Shown: in pieces, positions 1-10,270 of the stretch
How the letters are laid out: each line of letters starts with the position of its first letter
How positions within the stretch are numbered: the stretch's first letter is position 1
Assembly: GCA_038380795.1 (NCBI GenBank)
Contig: CM076271.1
Span: 18,429,001 to 18,493,000 of the forward strand
Reading direction: 5' to 3'
From: Pyrocephalus nanus
Taxonomy: Eukaryota > Chordata > Aves > Passeriformes > Tyrannidae
Length of the DNA: 64,000 nucleotides
Notes under the pieces: generated by a model
The model's input: only the letters and a program-made list of their open reading frames with translations
What the model was told of the DNA's origin: nothing
The model's database searches: none
Program-made: the position numbers and the translations under genes

Positions 1-3000
1 AATGGCAATGCCAAGAGACCCCAGCTTCAACACATGGAGTGTCTGCAAAGCAGAGATGCGTGATTTCTGCAAATGAACTATCAAAATCAGCATGCTTGCA
101 AAGCTAAACAGAATTTATCATTTACTGACCTGCTCTGGATTGGATTAGACAGGATTGCTCCTTATGTAGTCAAGCACTGCAGCACGTTGAAAATTACTGT
201 CCTGACCTCAGCACAAGCACAACAGAAGCTGGCCATGCTTTACATTAAGTCAGACTGTGGAAAACCAGTTGATTTTCCCCACCAGTTTACACCAAAGAGA
301 GGTTTACAGCTCCAAACAGCTGTAATTTATTATATTTTAAATTCTATAAGAGACCTAAACATGCTGAGCAGTAATACTCTTCAGAATTGTCAAGGCCTAT
401 TGAACTGAAACACACTCCCCACATCAGGACCATGGCACTGGGATTTCAGCAGTGCTAGAAAGATGGGGTGATTTTATTTTTAATGAGTCAGTACACAAAA
501 AAAAAAAAAAAAAAAAACAGGAATAAGGAGAAGAATGTGTTTAGAATAGTTTATTTTGGGATAGACCATTACACTTGGATTAAAGTGTTGATGGAGAAGT
601 AAACTGAATTTAACCATGCACTTTGAATGAAGCTCAAACCACTGTTTTGAAACCACAGTAAAATTCAAGATTTCTCAATTCTCCATCATAATTGAGTGTA
701 CAAGTGGGACTATCCCCAACCACACATATCAAAGCCAAAGGAACAGCATATTGGAATAGATCTAAAGTAATAGGTGGGAAACCTGCCCATACCTGGTGTC
801 CCTGGTCCCAGCTGGACTCCACAGCTCCCCTGGCACTGCACAACACAAGTGACTTCACTGTGGTTACAAAAAATGCCTTATTTGGTTTTCTTCCTTTAAA
901 CCCAGTGTGGAGGGACTAATTTGTAACAGCTGAACCAGTTTAACCACTCTGGACTTTTTCTGTAAACAAGTTGCAATCAGAAAGCAGAGACACCTGCCCT
1001 TCCCAGACACACACCTGGTGGAGGGGCAGCACAGGAGCCTTGCTCCATCCTCAGCTGTTGGAATTGCAACGTATCAGAAATCACACAGGTCCCCAGGCTG
1101 GCAGGGAGGTTGGTGGCACTGTCCTGGAAGTCAGATTTCACTTGCACAAAGATTTTCTCAAGCTCCTTCCTGCTCACACCTGTTCACTCCCTGCTCTCCC
1201 AGCCTATTTCCCCCCTCAAACTGCAGGTCAGAAATGTAGTATTTGTATTTTCCAGCATTCAGTGACTGACTGACAGGAACTTTCCATACAAGTCTGGTCA
1301 TCCCTGCTGTTCTCTCCCTACTGTCTGACCACTTATTTCAAAGCCTTTTACAGCCCACGTCGCTCTGTCTCATTTTCTTGGAGCCCACCATCCTGGCAGC
1401 TCTGGAGCTGTAAACACTTCATGATCACAGCCATAAAGAGATAGAAATTTCTCCTGTGTGCAGTCAGGATTAACAAAACCCTAAAATACAGTCCAGGTTT
1501 CAAATATTGTCTGTTCCCACTGAATAGGTTTCTCCAGGAGAGCACAAGCAAGCTGCAGGTGTGATTGTTCAGGGCTGAGCACAACTTCAGGAGCTCCCAC
1601 TGCTGTTTCCCCTTAATCCCTCAGCTGGAAATGCAGCAACTTTGCTAGTTAATTATTTTTTTATGTTGATCAGCAGACATATTTTTCAAAACAAAAATAC
1701 CTGAAGAGCACACTCAAAATAATCCAGGTATAGTAAATTTTAGTTGATCACAGTCAAAGCTTTTTCCAGCCTTCCCACTTCTGTTACCCAAAGAGTGCTC
1801 TCCTGGATACACTTTTGTTTGAAAGGCCATCAACTTTGATCTGGTTTTCATCTGTCTCAGTGGGCAAGAGAAGAGTGTGGCCTTTGGAGCCACGAATTCA
1901 GCAGCTGCAAACAGCAAAGCACTTCTCAGTTTATGCAAATCTGCAGCCTTTATCTAATCCTTCCCTAGTTAAGGCACGTTACAAGGTACCACTGATGATT
2001 CTTTAATTTTTTATCTCGAATTCATTCTCCTACCCCACACGCTATAATATGTAGATATTCAAATCTACTCTGAGAAGTTCAGGTACTGACTCTAAACAGC
2101 TTCTCTACACCAAAGGTGGGGATGTCAGCACAAGAGAGGGCTACAGCTCTACCAGCTTCATTTTTCTGCATTATAGTTGGGGTTTAATGGGATAATCACT
2201 GATTGATCTTTCCCTGGTTCGGTTGAGAGAAGCTGCCTCTGAGGGAAAATTCAGCTGTGGAGCTGCAAAACACCAAACAATCACAAGGACCCTGGAGAAG
2301 AACTGCTGTCACTGCAGATGTTTTGTTAAGGAGAGCAGCAACAGAGCAACCACTTCAGAGCACGAGCACCAAGGCAAGGCCATTTCCTGAGACTCCTTCT
2401 GTGACAGATTCAGGTCTGAAGGACCAAACCTGAAAGTTCCTCAACTTCTTCAAACAAAAGTTGATTTCAAAGTATCTTGCCTTTTAATCCATCCTGACAT
2501 CACCCATGCACAACATGAGCTTAAGCAATGCTTCCATTACAGAAGTCCCTTGAATAAATCATTTCTCACCCCTTGTACCCTCAGCAGTGTTCAACTTTAA
2601 CGAGTGCATTCATCCCAGGGGATTATAATCCAGTGTTCACTGGTTTCCAGATATGAACTAGAAGGTTATGTATTTGCTATGAGAACAAGACAGACCTTGC
2701 TGCCAAGTTGAGCACCAAGAAGGATGAAAACTAACACACACTCAAAGTAACTTTCCAGATGAACAACCTTAGCCTTTTCCTTGATTTTCTAGTAAATCAA
2801 GACCTGTTTTGTAATTATTTCTAAAGTCATACAAAGTCTTTTTTATACTCAGGAGGGATACTCACCTCCAGCCAGTCATTCCTCATCACTAATAACTTCC
2901 CTCTCCCTGCAGGCTTGCTCAGACAACAGCCCTACACCATCAGAAATGCATGAAAAATCTTGTTTGCAAACCGCAGTTAAGCTGTGTCTTCTGGTATCAA

Positions 3001-3145
3001 AGTAAACCCTGATAATCTCTTACATACATATAAAACCATTGGCTTATGTCACTTGTAAGAATCAGCCTCTTCCAGGAAGAATAGCAAAAAAAAGATTGAC
3101 TCTATTTGCAGAAATCTCCCGCTGCAGCATCACAATAACATTAAG
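1..3145. other. Unique non-coding DNA, no gene recognised
   Basis: No recognisable exon, RNA gene or transposon was found here. The open frames are all short (the longest is about 111 codons at 73-408), start at arbitrary ATGs and match no family I know. A pure A run of 21 sits at 497-517. An octamer-type motif (ATGCAAAT) lies at 1933-1940. A strong splice-donor-like sequence on the minus strand near 2868-2873 and an acceptor-like tract ending at 2912 on the plus strand face each other; without transcript data neither supports a gene model. Confidence 0.5.
497..517. repeat. A21 homopolymer
   Basis: Uninterrupted run of 21 adenines. No transposon body is recognisable beside it, so it is called a simple repeat and not a retroposon tail. 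Its length in the assembly may be inexact. Confidence 0.9.
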
Positions 3146-3207
3146 ATGTTCTTGTGGTATTGCAATGGGAAAATTCCCACAAGAAACAAGAAATACCACA
3201 AGAACAT
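3146..3207. repeat. Perfect 16-bp inverted repeat with 30-nt loop
   Basis: The left arm at 3146-3161 (atgttcttgtggtatt) is the exact reverse complement of the right arm at 3192-3207. The 30-nt loop holds a small 5-bp stem of its own (tggga at 3166-3170 with tccca at 3175-3179) and a second, partial copy of the right-arm core (ccacaagaa) at about 3178-3186. A transcript could fold into a hairpin of about 62 nt. The stem is shorter than that of a normal microRNA precursor, so a small inverted duplication made by replication template switching is a simpler reading. Confidence 0.8.
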
Positions 3208-4690
3208 AAACATAAACAACAAAGACAGCAAGTCTTGCTCAGAAAGAAAAAAACAAACAACCAAAACCACCGCCCCTGCAGAGTGGTTGGAAGCGTTTGT
3301 GGGTGGAAACTCCAAGAGAGGCATTATAGAAAAGTGACACGAAAATATGGTATCGCTCCTTGGCTACGGTGACGTGATCTTCAGGAATTTAAAGCACAAG
3401 TTGCTGTGTTAGGTCTGTAACTCGCACAGCCACAAGCCCAGGGATTTGCAGAGCGTGCAGCCAGCTGGATACACACACGGGCTTCTGGACAAGACCCTGC
3501 CTCAGGTCACGCCAGAACCAGAGCTGAAAGAGTGCCAGAGCTTGCCATCCAAACCCCCCACAGGCTCTCAAAACATCTCGTGGTTTAACAATAAAAGGTG
3601 CCAAGTTTCAGATTTATCAGGCAACCCCTACCTGATGTTCTACTCATTGAGCAACCAGCCAGCTCTGGAAAACCCTCACTGCAAATGCCAGTGCCAACTC
3701 ACAGATCCCCTGCTCCCTCAACACGGACCCGAGCGGCGCCTCCCACTGCTCTGCATTCCCAGAAAACACCAACGCTTCCAGCTCGGTGCCTGCAGCTCCT
3801 TCCCTGCAGTGCAAGGCAATGCTGAGAGTAACAGAGAGAAGCAAAACCACTATCCAGGCTGTAGGAGCCCTGATGAACAGGGGAAGTGACAGCGTGGCAG
3901 GACAGAGACCTCAGCTGGGCATCGACGTGAAACTTCAGCCCCCAACACCAAACCGGCAGCATTTTAGCAGGAATTGTTCACCCTCACCCAATTATTCTCC
4001 TCAAATGCTTTCAAAAATTTATTTGCCATATTAGTATGGAAAGTCTCTTGCATAATAAATAACTTTCTGGAACGACTCCACGTGGAGTAGCAATACACTT
4101 CTAATGCTTAAAAGTTAGTTCAGCATTTCCGTTACTGATTTTAATAATTTGTTCATAACTTTCCACATACATTAAAAAAAAAATCTATCACCGAAGAAAC
4201 CTGGCCTGAAGCTTAAGCTATAAAGTTTCTACTGCAGAATACCACAGTCAATACTTCACAGAGTTTGCCTGCCCTTCAGAAGGACCTGAATGTTATTTTT
4301 ATATTTTTGCACTCATAATAATGACAAAATTTCCCCTCATATAAAGCAAGCCCTTGTGGGACAGCTAAAAATCAGTATGTTAGTGATTTTGGGGATGTGT
4401 CAATGGCACCAGGAAGGTAATCATGACTAACCAGTTTGCACCCAAGGCTATTGCTTGATCATTTCACATCAGAAACGATCTCTCTCCGACACATCCAACA
4501 AAATGGTGCTTGGATTTAGGTTAATCTCAGCCAGGCACCACGCTTAATTGGCAAGAAGGTCACACAGTGATGCTGGCGACATCAGCAGCTCATACACCGT
4601 AAGGCGTGAGTCATAAAAAATCAAGAAAGTTCCAAAGGAGAAGGCAAATCCCTAGTTAAGAGAAGGAACAGAGCCGGCAAACCCTGCAGA
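3208..4690. other. Region upstream of the CpG island, no gene recognised
   Basis: The sequence is A-rich at 3208-3270, moderately GC-rich at 3400-3950 and AT-rich at 4000-4450. An open frame of 147 codons on the plus strand (3446-3889) resembles no family I know and overlaps other open frames in both directions, so it is not called. A TATAAAG string at 4219-4225 lies about 470 bp before the island, too far to be its TATA box on the evidence here. The last 130 bp carry AP-1-like motifs listed separately. Confidence 0.45.
4571..4613. promoter_or_regulatory. AP-1/MARE-like motif cluster upstream of CpG island
   Basis: A perfect AP-1 (TRE) heptamer TGAGTCA is at 4607-4613. About 20 bp upstream, TGCTG (4571-4575) and CAGCA are placed as an inverted pair around a 7-base spacer, the half-sites of a Maf-type element with unusual spacing. 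The cluster lies about 100 bp before CpG density rises, where proximal promoter or enhancer elements are often found. Short motifs like these also occur by chance, so function is inferred from position only. Confidence 0.3.
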
Positions 4691-5965
4691 GAGGATATTG
4701 CAGAGAGCAGAGGGAAGCGGAGCCGGCAGCTATGCCGAGGTACCACAGAAACTTCGCGTCCAGTCCCATCTTTCTCCCCGTGTCCGAGGGGAAAGTTCTG
4801 TTTTTGCCAGAATTTGGCCAAAACTCAATGGCCCCGAGCGACGTGCAGAAAGGGCAAAATCATTATTCACGAGGAAAAACAAAAAGCTTTTCAAAACGCT
4901 TTCTCCGGAGTGGTGCGGGGGTTGTTTTAAACCAACACGCCAGATCCCCACCGATACCAGAGCCGGGAGAGGGTGGGAAGCTCAATGTACGCGCCTTCTC
5001 GCACCCGAGACAATTAGCCCTTAATTAAAAGCAACGCCAGAGCAGCGCAGCTTCAGAACTTGAGCAACTCCAGACTCGCTTAACACAATTTTGGAGGAAA
5101 AAAAACCCCGAAGACCGCGCCAACCAAGAGACCATCCAGACCGCCGTCCGTCGCACCCTCCAGCGGAGCGCCCGCATTCCCGGGCATCTCCCATCCCCGG
5201 GAGGGGACCCGGCACCCACGGGCGGCTCCCGGAGCGCTCCCCACGGGCAGGGGCGGTGTCGGGGGCGGTGGGGGGGACAGGATGGGATGGGATCTCCCGC
5301 AGCAGGACGAGGCGCCGCGTTAATGCGATCAGCGGGGATCAATCAGGCGCGGCAGGAGCACGGACCGAGCGGGACCGGGCACAGGATCCCCCCACCCCGA
5401 GCCCGGCGCGGACCCTTCCTCGGGGCACCGCTGCCATCCCAGACACGGAGCTATCTCCGTGTCCCCGGCGCTCGGAGCTGCCCCGTTCCATCCCTCCCGA
5501 GGGATGCGGGGGGCTCGGCGCTCCCCCCCCCCTACACCCGCACCCCAACTCAGTTGCCCAAAAGTTGCCCACCTGCCGCCGGGCAATCCCCGGCCGTGCC
5601 CGCAGCCCTTCCCGGCGGAGCCGCTCCGGGTAATCCTGCGGCTCCCGCGGCTCCCGGAGCCTCTTCTGGAGCGGCGCTCGCCGCGCTCCGGGCGGCGGGG
5701 CGGGACCCACCCGATCTCCCGCCCACCCGCTCCGCACCCACCGCCCCCGGGCCGGCACAGCCCAGCCCAGCAAAGCAAAGCACAGCCCAGCCCAGCCCAG
5801 CCCAACACAGCCCAGCCCAGCACAGCCCAGCAAAGCTCAGCCCAGCCCGGCAAAGCTCAGCAAAGCTACCCCGAGTGCCGCCGATGCGCTGTGGGGTGAT
5901 GTTGGTTCCCCCCCAGAGCCCCCTCTGGAATCCACCTGGGGAGGGTAAATGCGCTCCGGCAGCGG
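4690..5965. promoter_or_regulatory. CpG island, probable promoter region
   Basis: CpG dinucleotides and GC content rise sharply from about 4690 and peak between about 5110 and 5770, against an AT-rich, CpG-poor background on both sides. GC-box (Sp1-type) sequences GGGGCGG and GGGGGCGG lie at about 5250-5268, with complementary CCCGCCC near 5719. In vertebrates an island this long usually marks a transcription start, often bidirectional. No start codon with recognisable protein follows on either strand, and no clear TATA box was found. It may drive a non-coding RNA, or a gene whose coding exons are outside the window. Open frames of up to 269 codons here follow from the scarcity of stop codons in GC-rich DNA. 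Confidence 0.75.
5756..5865. repeat. Pentanucleotide minisatellite, 22 units (CCCAG/CAAAG/CACAG)
   Basis: From 5756 the sequence keeps a strict 5-base period: cacag, cccag, cccag, caaag, caaag, cacag and so on, 22 units with few substitutions, ending at 5865 before ctacc. Because 5 is not a multiple of 3, any frame through it repeats every 15 bases, giving a Q-P-S-P-A-like peptide on one strand and a C-W-A-G-L-like one on the other. This explains the compositionally odd overlapping open frames. The repeat sits at the downstream edge of the CpG island and is likely length-polymorphic. Confidence 0.92.
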
Positions 5966-6412
5966 GCTTAGGAATGATGGGGAAAGTTGACGCGTTACGT
6001 TTTTTAAAAAAAACAAACAAACAACAACAAAAAAAAACCCTCCATGGGTTTTTATTTCTGGGCTGGAAGCCCAGGGAAAGAATCAGGTTCACGTAGGTCG
6101 CTGTGCAGGAGCCGGATGGAGGTTTTATTGAGTCTGGCTCCAGCTCATCGCGGTATTAGAGCTGTGCTGCTGTAATTAAGGCTGAGCAGAATTTCTTTCA
6201 GTCCCCCCCCCCCCCTTTTTTTTTTAGAGGGTTATATAACAAACAGTACCAAGTTTCCTGAAACCTCTATTATCTTTCAGCATCCCAAAGCACAGGGAAG
6301 AGTACATTATAATAAAATGTGCATTAGCCTGCTATGCCTCAGTGGAAGCCAAGTTACACTAAGGATGGCTTTGGCTTCGTAGCCACAGTGAAGTGTCAGT
6401 GCAAGAAAACCA
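5966..6412. other. Island flank with homopolymers, no gene recognised
   Basis: GC content falls quickly after the island. A tract rich in A with scattered C lies at 6001-6038. A run of 13 C followed directly by 10 T occupies 6203-6225 and follows a TTTCAG, so together they resemble a badly placed acceptor site. Nothing coding is recognised. Confidence 0.5.
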
Positions 6413-6890
6413 ATCATAGCACCAGAGAATGTTTAGGGTGTGGAGGGACCTTAAAGATCATATCATCCAACCCCCCTGCCATGGGCAGGGACACCTCCCA
6501 CCAGCCCAGGTTGCTCCAACCTGGCCTTGGACACTTTCAGGGATGGGGCAGCCACAGCTTCTCTGGGTTACCTGTGCCAGGGCCTCCCCACCCTCACAGG
6601 GAAGAATTCTTTTCTAATATCCCATCTAACCCTACTCTCTGGCAATGTGAAGCCATTCCCCCTTGTCCTGTCACTTCAGGCCCTTGTGAGTAGTTCCTCT
6701 CCATCATTCCTGTCAGCCCCTCCAGGCACTGGAAGGTCACAATTAGGTGGACCTGAAGCTTCTCTTCTCCAGGATGAACAATCCCAATTCTCTCAGCCTT
6801 TCCTCATAGCAGAGCTGATCCAGCCCTCTGATCATCCTGGTGGCCTCCTCTGAACTTACTTCAACAAGTACCTGTGCTGGGGACCCTCCC
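6413..6890 (-). mobile_element. CR1 LINE fragment, 3' end, about 480 bp
   Basis: This is the longest CR1 copy in the window, inserted with its 3' end at the low coordinate. Read on the plus strand it starts with the reverse-complemented CR1 tail (about 6413-6470), passes the typical blocks 'ccatgggcagggacacc' (6480-6496), 'ggttgctccaacctggcc' and 'cagggatggggcagccac', and continues through the region where CR1 copies read 'cttctctgggttacctgtgccagggcc'. Similarity fades after about 6890. It is 5'-truncated, as nearly all CR1 copies are, and has no reverse-transcriptase frame. Open frames across it are fortuitous. Confidence 0.93.
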
Positions 6891-9580
6891 AGAAGTGAGA
6901 AAGGACTCAATGACTGTCCTCTGGTCCACAGAGGGATCTTGGACAGGGTGACAATGCTTTGCTCTGTGGGGCACTGGGGGGATGGACATGGGGAGTAGAG
7001 TTTTCTTCTTCAATGAGTAAGATTTAAGTCACTGCCACCTCTGTTTCCCTTTCTGTCAATTTTTGTTGTGAATTATTGAAATGTGCTGGCTGTGAAATGG
7101 TGACAGTCTCCTCTGGGGACTAGGAGAAACTTGCACAGCATCTGTTGACCCAGACTTAGTGCAGGAGCCCTGACCTGAAAAGTTGTCCTTACTTTTCTCT
7201 GTATGTGCAAGTCTGTAATTAAGGAATGTCCAGCACTGAAATATAGCCACTTCTGAAATGAAATGTGGCACTGATCTGAGGAAGGGATGTCAAAAAATAA
7301 ATTATCTCAGAAAAACAGGATGCATTTTTAATTGGCAGAGCGCAGTCCCGTTGGACTCATAGAGCTGATGGAATTACAGTGATTTAACGAGTTACTGTAC
7401 AGGAGCTGAGCACTGAGATTTGTACCAGTAGGGTTCAGCTCAGCCCTGGCACGGAGCAGGAACATGCACTCAGCCTGTTTGTGTAGCTCAGCTGATGTAT
7501 TACAGTCTGGTGGCTCCACCACATCTCTAAACCTCCACTTTGGGCTTTTGCCTGGAAGATAATATTAACTCTTGGCTATTATTGCACAAAGAATTATGAC
7601 AGGACTAGGGTCGAGCCTTAGTTTCACAGCAAACTCCAGCTCAGGTAGGAGTGTGGTAGCTGTGGATGCCTCCGTGGGGCAGTGGCAGCACAGACCCAGG
7701 AGCAAAACCCAAATGCAGATTTGGCTTCCTCAGAGTTCTGCCGTTCAGAATTCACGACACCCGATTCACTGGGGCTTATGAGAGCTGACAAGGTCACGGC
7801 CCTGTGGCACAGCTCTCCACGTGGAAATATCAGCTTTAGCTGTGCAAGGCCAGTGTGAGAACCATAGCCTGTATTTTTATGCTTGACCGACCACAGAGGC
7901 TGTTAAAATTTTGAAAATGCATTCTGCAGTTTGCCTTCCCTGGTGTCCTTTGTCACCTCCAGCCCGGACCCACATTTGGACTACTGCGGCCAAATAATAT
8001 ATTTTTTCAATTTCAGTTAAGTCAAGGACTTCAAATTCCTATCATAGGTGTCAGGTTACACCACACAAGAGATGCTTTTATTTTAAGTTTGTCAGAGAGG
8101 CACTTTATGAGATTGCGAGGTCGAAAAGATGACTCTAATCTGTGAGATGACAAGTTAAAAGGGACAAACCCCATTCTTTCCCTCACCTATTTTCTAGTAA
8201 CCCAGGCATGTAGAAACAGCAGGTTTGTAAGTGTTTCTCCTGTATTTATTTCAGACAACACAGTGAACCAACCTGCAGTATCCCCATATAGTTACTGTAA
8301 GTAAGGAAGTCATAGATGGTAAATTCTCTGAGGCTCCATCACAGTACCTGATCCTGTGGTGCCCTTCTGCCATCTGGGGCTTCTGGACCTACTGCAATAT
8401 CCATGTCCAATAATAACAACCTAATTGCAAGCCTCACACTACTTCCAGCTAATGATTTTTTTTCATTTCCACTTGTCATTCAAACATCGCTGTCGATGTG
8501 TCTCTGAAACGATATGTGAAGAACGGGGATGCTTCTCCTCTAGTGGTGTGTAATTAATGCTTCCTAAGAATTAAAGTGGGGGAAAAAAGCACTCTAATTT
8601 GTGAGCACAGGTGTAATCAGGTACATTAATGTCACATTTAAACTTATTTAGGGGAATAATTTGTTTTGAAGACCCAACTTAACCCTGTCCATCCTGATGC
8701 CAGCTGGTGAAGACCTAAACTACCAAGTGAGCTCTTGCTTCTATTAGCTGCACCTCCCTCACTGCTCTCTGCCATAATTGCTATGTCTGTTTTATATATT
8801 TTCAAGTAATATTTCTTTTGCCACGTTCATGTTTTCAGCACATGGATTTCCTCTACAACCCTTTGTGTCCTGCTTTGACAAACCCCGTTTTTAGATGGGA
8901 ATTTAGCCACCTGTAACAAGTCGATTCAGATACACCATAAATTCCTCCAGAAAAAAATCAATCATCACTTATCTCCCACCTGCCTTAGCTTTTGAAGACT
9001 TTTTCTTACCACTGGCAGAAATACCAACTCACCTCAAGCTTAGGTTGAACTTGTTTTGTAAAACACCTCTAGGACATTGTCAAAGTAGGGTCTAGTCAAT
9101 GAGACTTGATGGACCATTAGTCTGGTCTTACCACTTACATTCACTGCTATCAGTTTCTTTGCAGGTAGATAAATCAATTAACTTAATCTGGAACAGCCAC
9201 AAGAAAGAAGAATATTAAAAATAAATTCCAAAACTGTTGAAAATTCGGGTTTATGTCTTTCTGTGTGGAAAGGTTGTAGCATCCCAACTTTTCCACTCAC
9301 ACTTTCAGGCATAATAATGTCAATGACAAAAATCTATGGACAAAATATGTGATGCTTTGGATGCAGTTAAATGAGTAGAAAATCGACTTTTCCCAGTTAT
9401 ACTTATGGGAATCTTATTTAAAGATAAGTGCTTAATGTAAATTTAATCTTTGTAATTTTTAAGAAATGCTTCTCTCGTTAAGCCAACATCAATATCAACT
9501 AATCTGAGGCTTGATCTGCAGGCACAGTTAATAGATTATGCATTTCTTTCAAGATCGAGGTCAGCTGTAGTGGCTAGATG
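6891..9580. other. Unique AT-rich DNA, no gene recognised
   Basis: No exon, RNA gene or transposon could be supported in these 2.7 kb. Open frames do not exceed about 71 codons. Some stretches (for example 8060-8170 and 8480-8720) have the even, non-repetitive texture typical of conserved non-coding DNA, but conservation cannot be judged from one sequence. Confidence 0.45.
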
Positions 9581-9593
9581 TTTTTTTTTTTTT
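9581..9593. repeat. T13 homopolymer
   Basis: Thirteen uninterrupted thymines in AT-rich DNA. No adjoining transposon is recognised. Confidence 0.85.
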
Positions 9594-9859
9594 AATATCT
9601 ATATCCCAAGACAGCATCCCAGTTCTCCAGAGCACAGGGAGATTCCTTATTGTGGTGGTGTCACAGGATAAGCCCCATTCACTCCTGTGCCTGGTCCACA
9701 GTCACCTCACATCTCACATCCTTGGTGCTCCCACCACTGACACCAACATCAGCCGTGCTCCTCGGGCTGCATTTTGTCCCTATTTTGGAGAATCCTGCTC
9801 TCCATAGGCTTGGGAGGCACTATATAAAAAGGGATAATGTTCTCAGGAGCATCCAGCAA

Positions 9860-9915
9860 TGCCCTGGTCCAGTTTCACTGAAGTCAATGGCAACACTTCT
9901 TTTGGCATCAAATCC
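9860..9915. repeat. Relic of an ancient amniote repeat (tentative)
   Basis: The stretch includes 'ccagtttcactgaagtcaat' followed by 'ggcaa'. The phrase 'gaagtcaatgg' is the hallmark of a very old dispersed repeat common in birds, crocodiles and turtles. Similar phrases occur at 12575-12625, 18940-18975, 48466-48600 and 50598-50658. The copy is short and diverged; I do not assign a family name. Confidence 0.35.
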
Positions 9916-10029
9916 AATCGATTTAAAATTCCCATTTCATTGTCTCCATGAGCTCCAGCTCGTGCTAATAAATGGAGAGTGTAACTGGTGTGTGGAGCAG
10001 CAGGAGGGAAGGGCCTGGAGGGGGAGGCT

Positions 10030-10270
10030 AATGAGAGGCCCTGTCTGTATTAAGGAAATTAATTATGTGACTGGATTAAACTGCAGCACTGGAAGCCTCA
10101 CTTTGCCCTGACACAGACTATGTGCATTAAAGGTTTATGCTGCTGTAATAACCACAGCAGTGGTGTTATATGGATGCAAATGTCCTTAATGCAGGCAGGA
10201 CCTACATCAGACCACAGTGACTAATCCAAAACCCATAAAAGAAAGTGAATTATGTGCAATTGTGCTGGAG
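10030..10270. promoter_or_regulatory. Candidate conserved non-coding element
   Basis: A non-repetitive block rich in transcription-factor-like words: TTAATTA-type homeodomain sites in 'aaggaaattaattatgtgac' (near 10050-10070), two RUNX-type sites (accacag at 10151-10157 and 10211-10217), and a perfect octamer ATGCAAAT at 10174-10181. Such clustering in otherwise plain AT-rich DNA is what developmental enhancers in gene deserts look like. The call rests on motif texture only. An open frame of 153 codons (9650-10111) overlaps its start and is not convincing as protein. Confidence 0.25.

Noticed and set aside
3146..3207. MicroRNA gene
   Set aside because: The stem is only 16 bp with a 30-nt loop, shorter than a usual precursor, and the arms match no mature microRNA I know. 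Kept as an inverted repeat only.
3446..3889. 147-codon plus-strand open frame upstream of the island
   Set aside because: No family resemblance, arbitrary start, several overlapping frames on both strands, no splice or promoter context that would make it a gene.
5287..6096. 269-codon plus-strand open frame, the longest in the window, with overlapping long frames (5091-5633 plus, 5329-5853 minus, 5550-6092 minus)
   Set aside because: All lie in the CpG island and pass through the pentanucleotide array. GC-rich sequence has few stop codons, products are Pro/Ala/Arg/Ser-rich or Trp/Gly/Cys-rich with no known domain, and long frames exist on both strands at once.
9650..10111. 153-codon plus-strand open frame
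   Set aside because: No recognisable domain; it overlaps an ancient-repeat relic and a candidate non-coding element, and the composition is unremarkable for chance.
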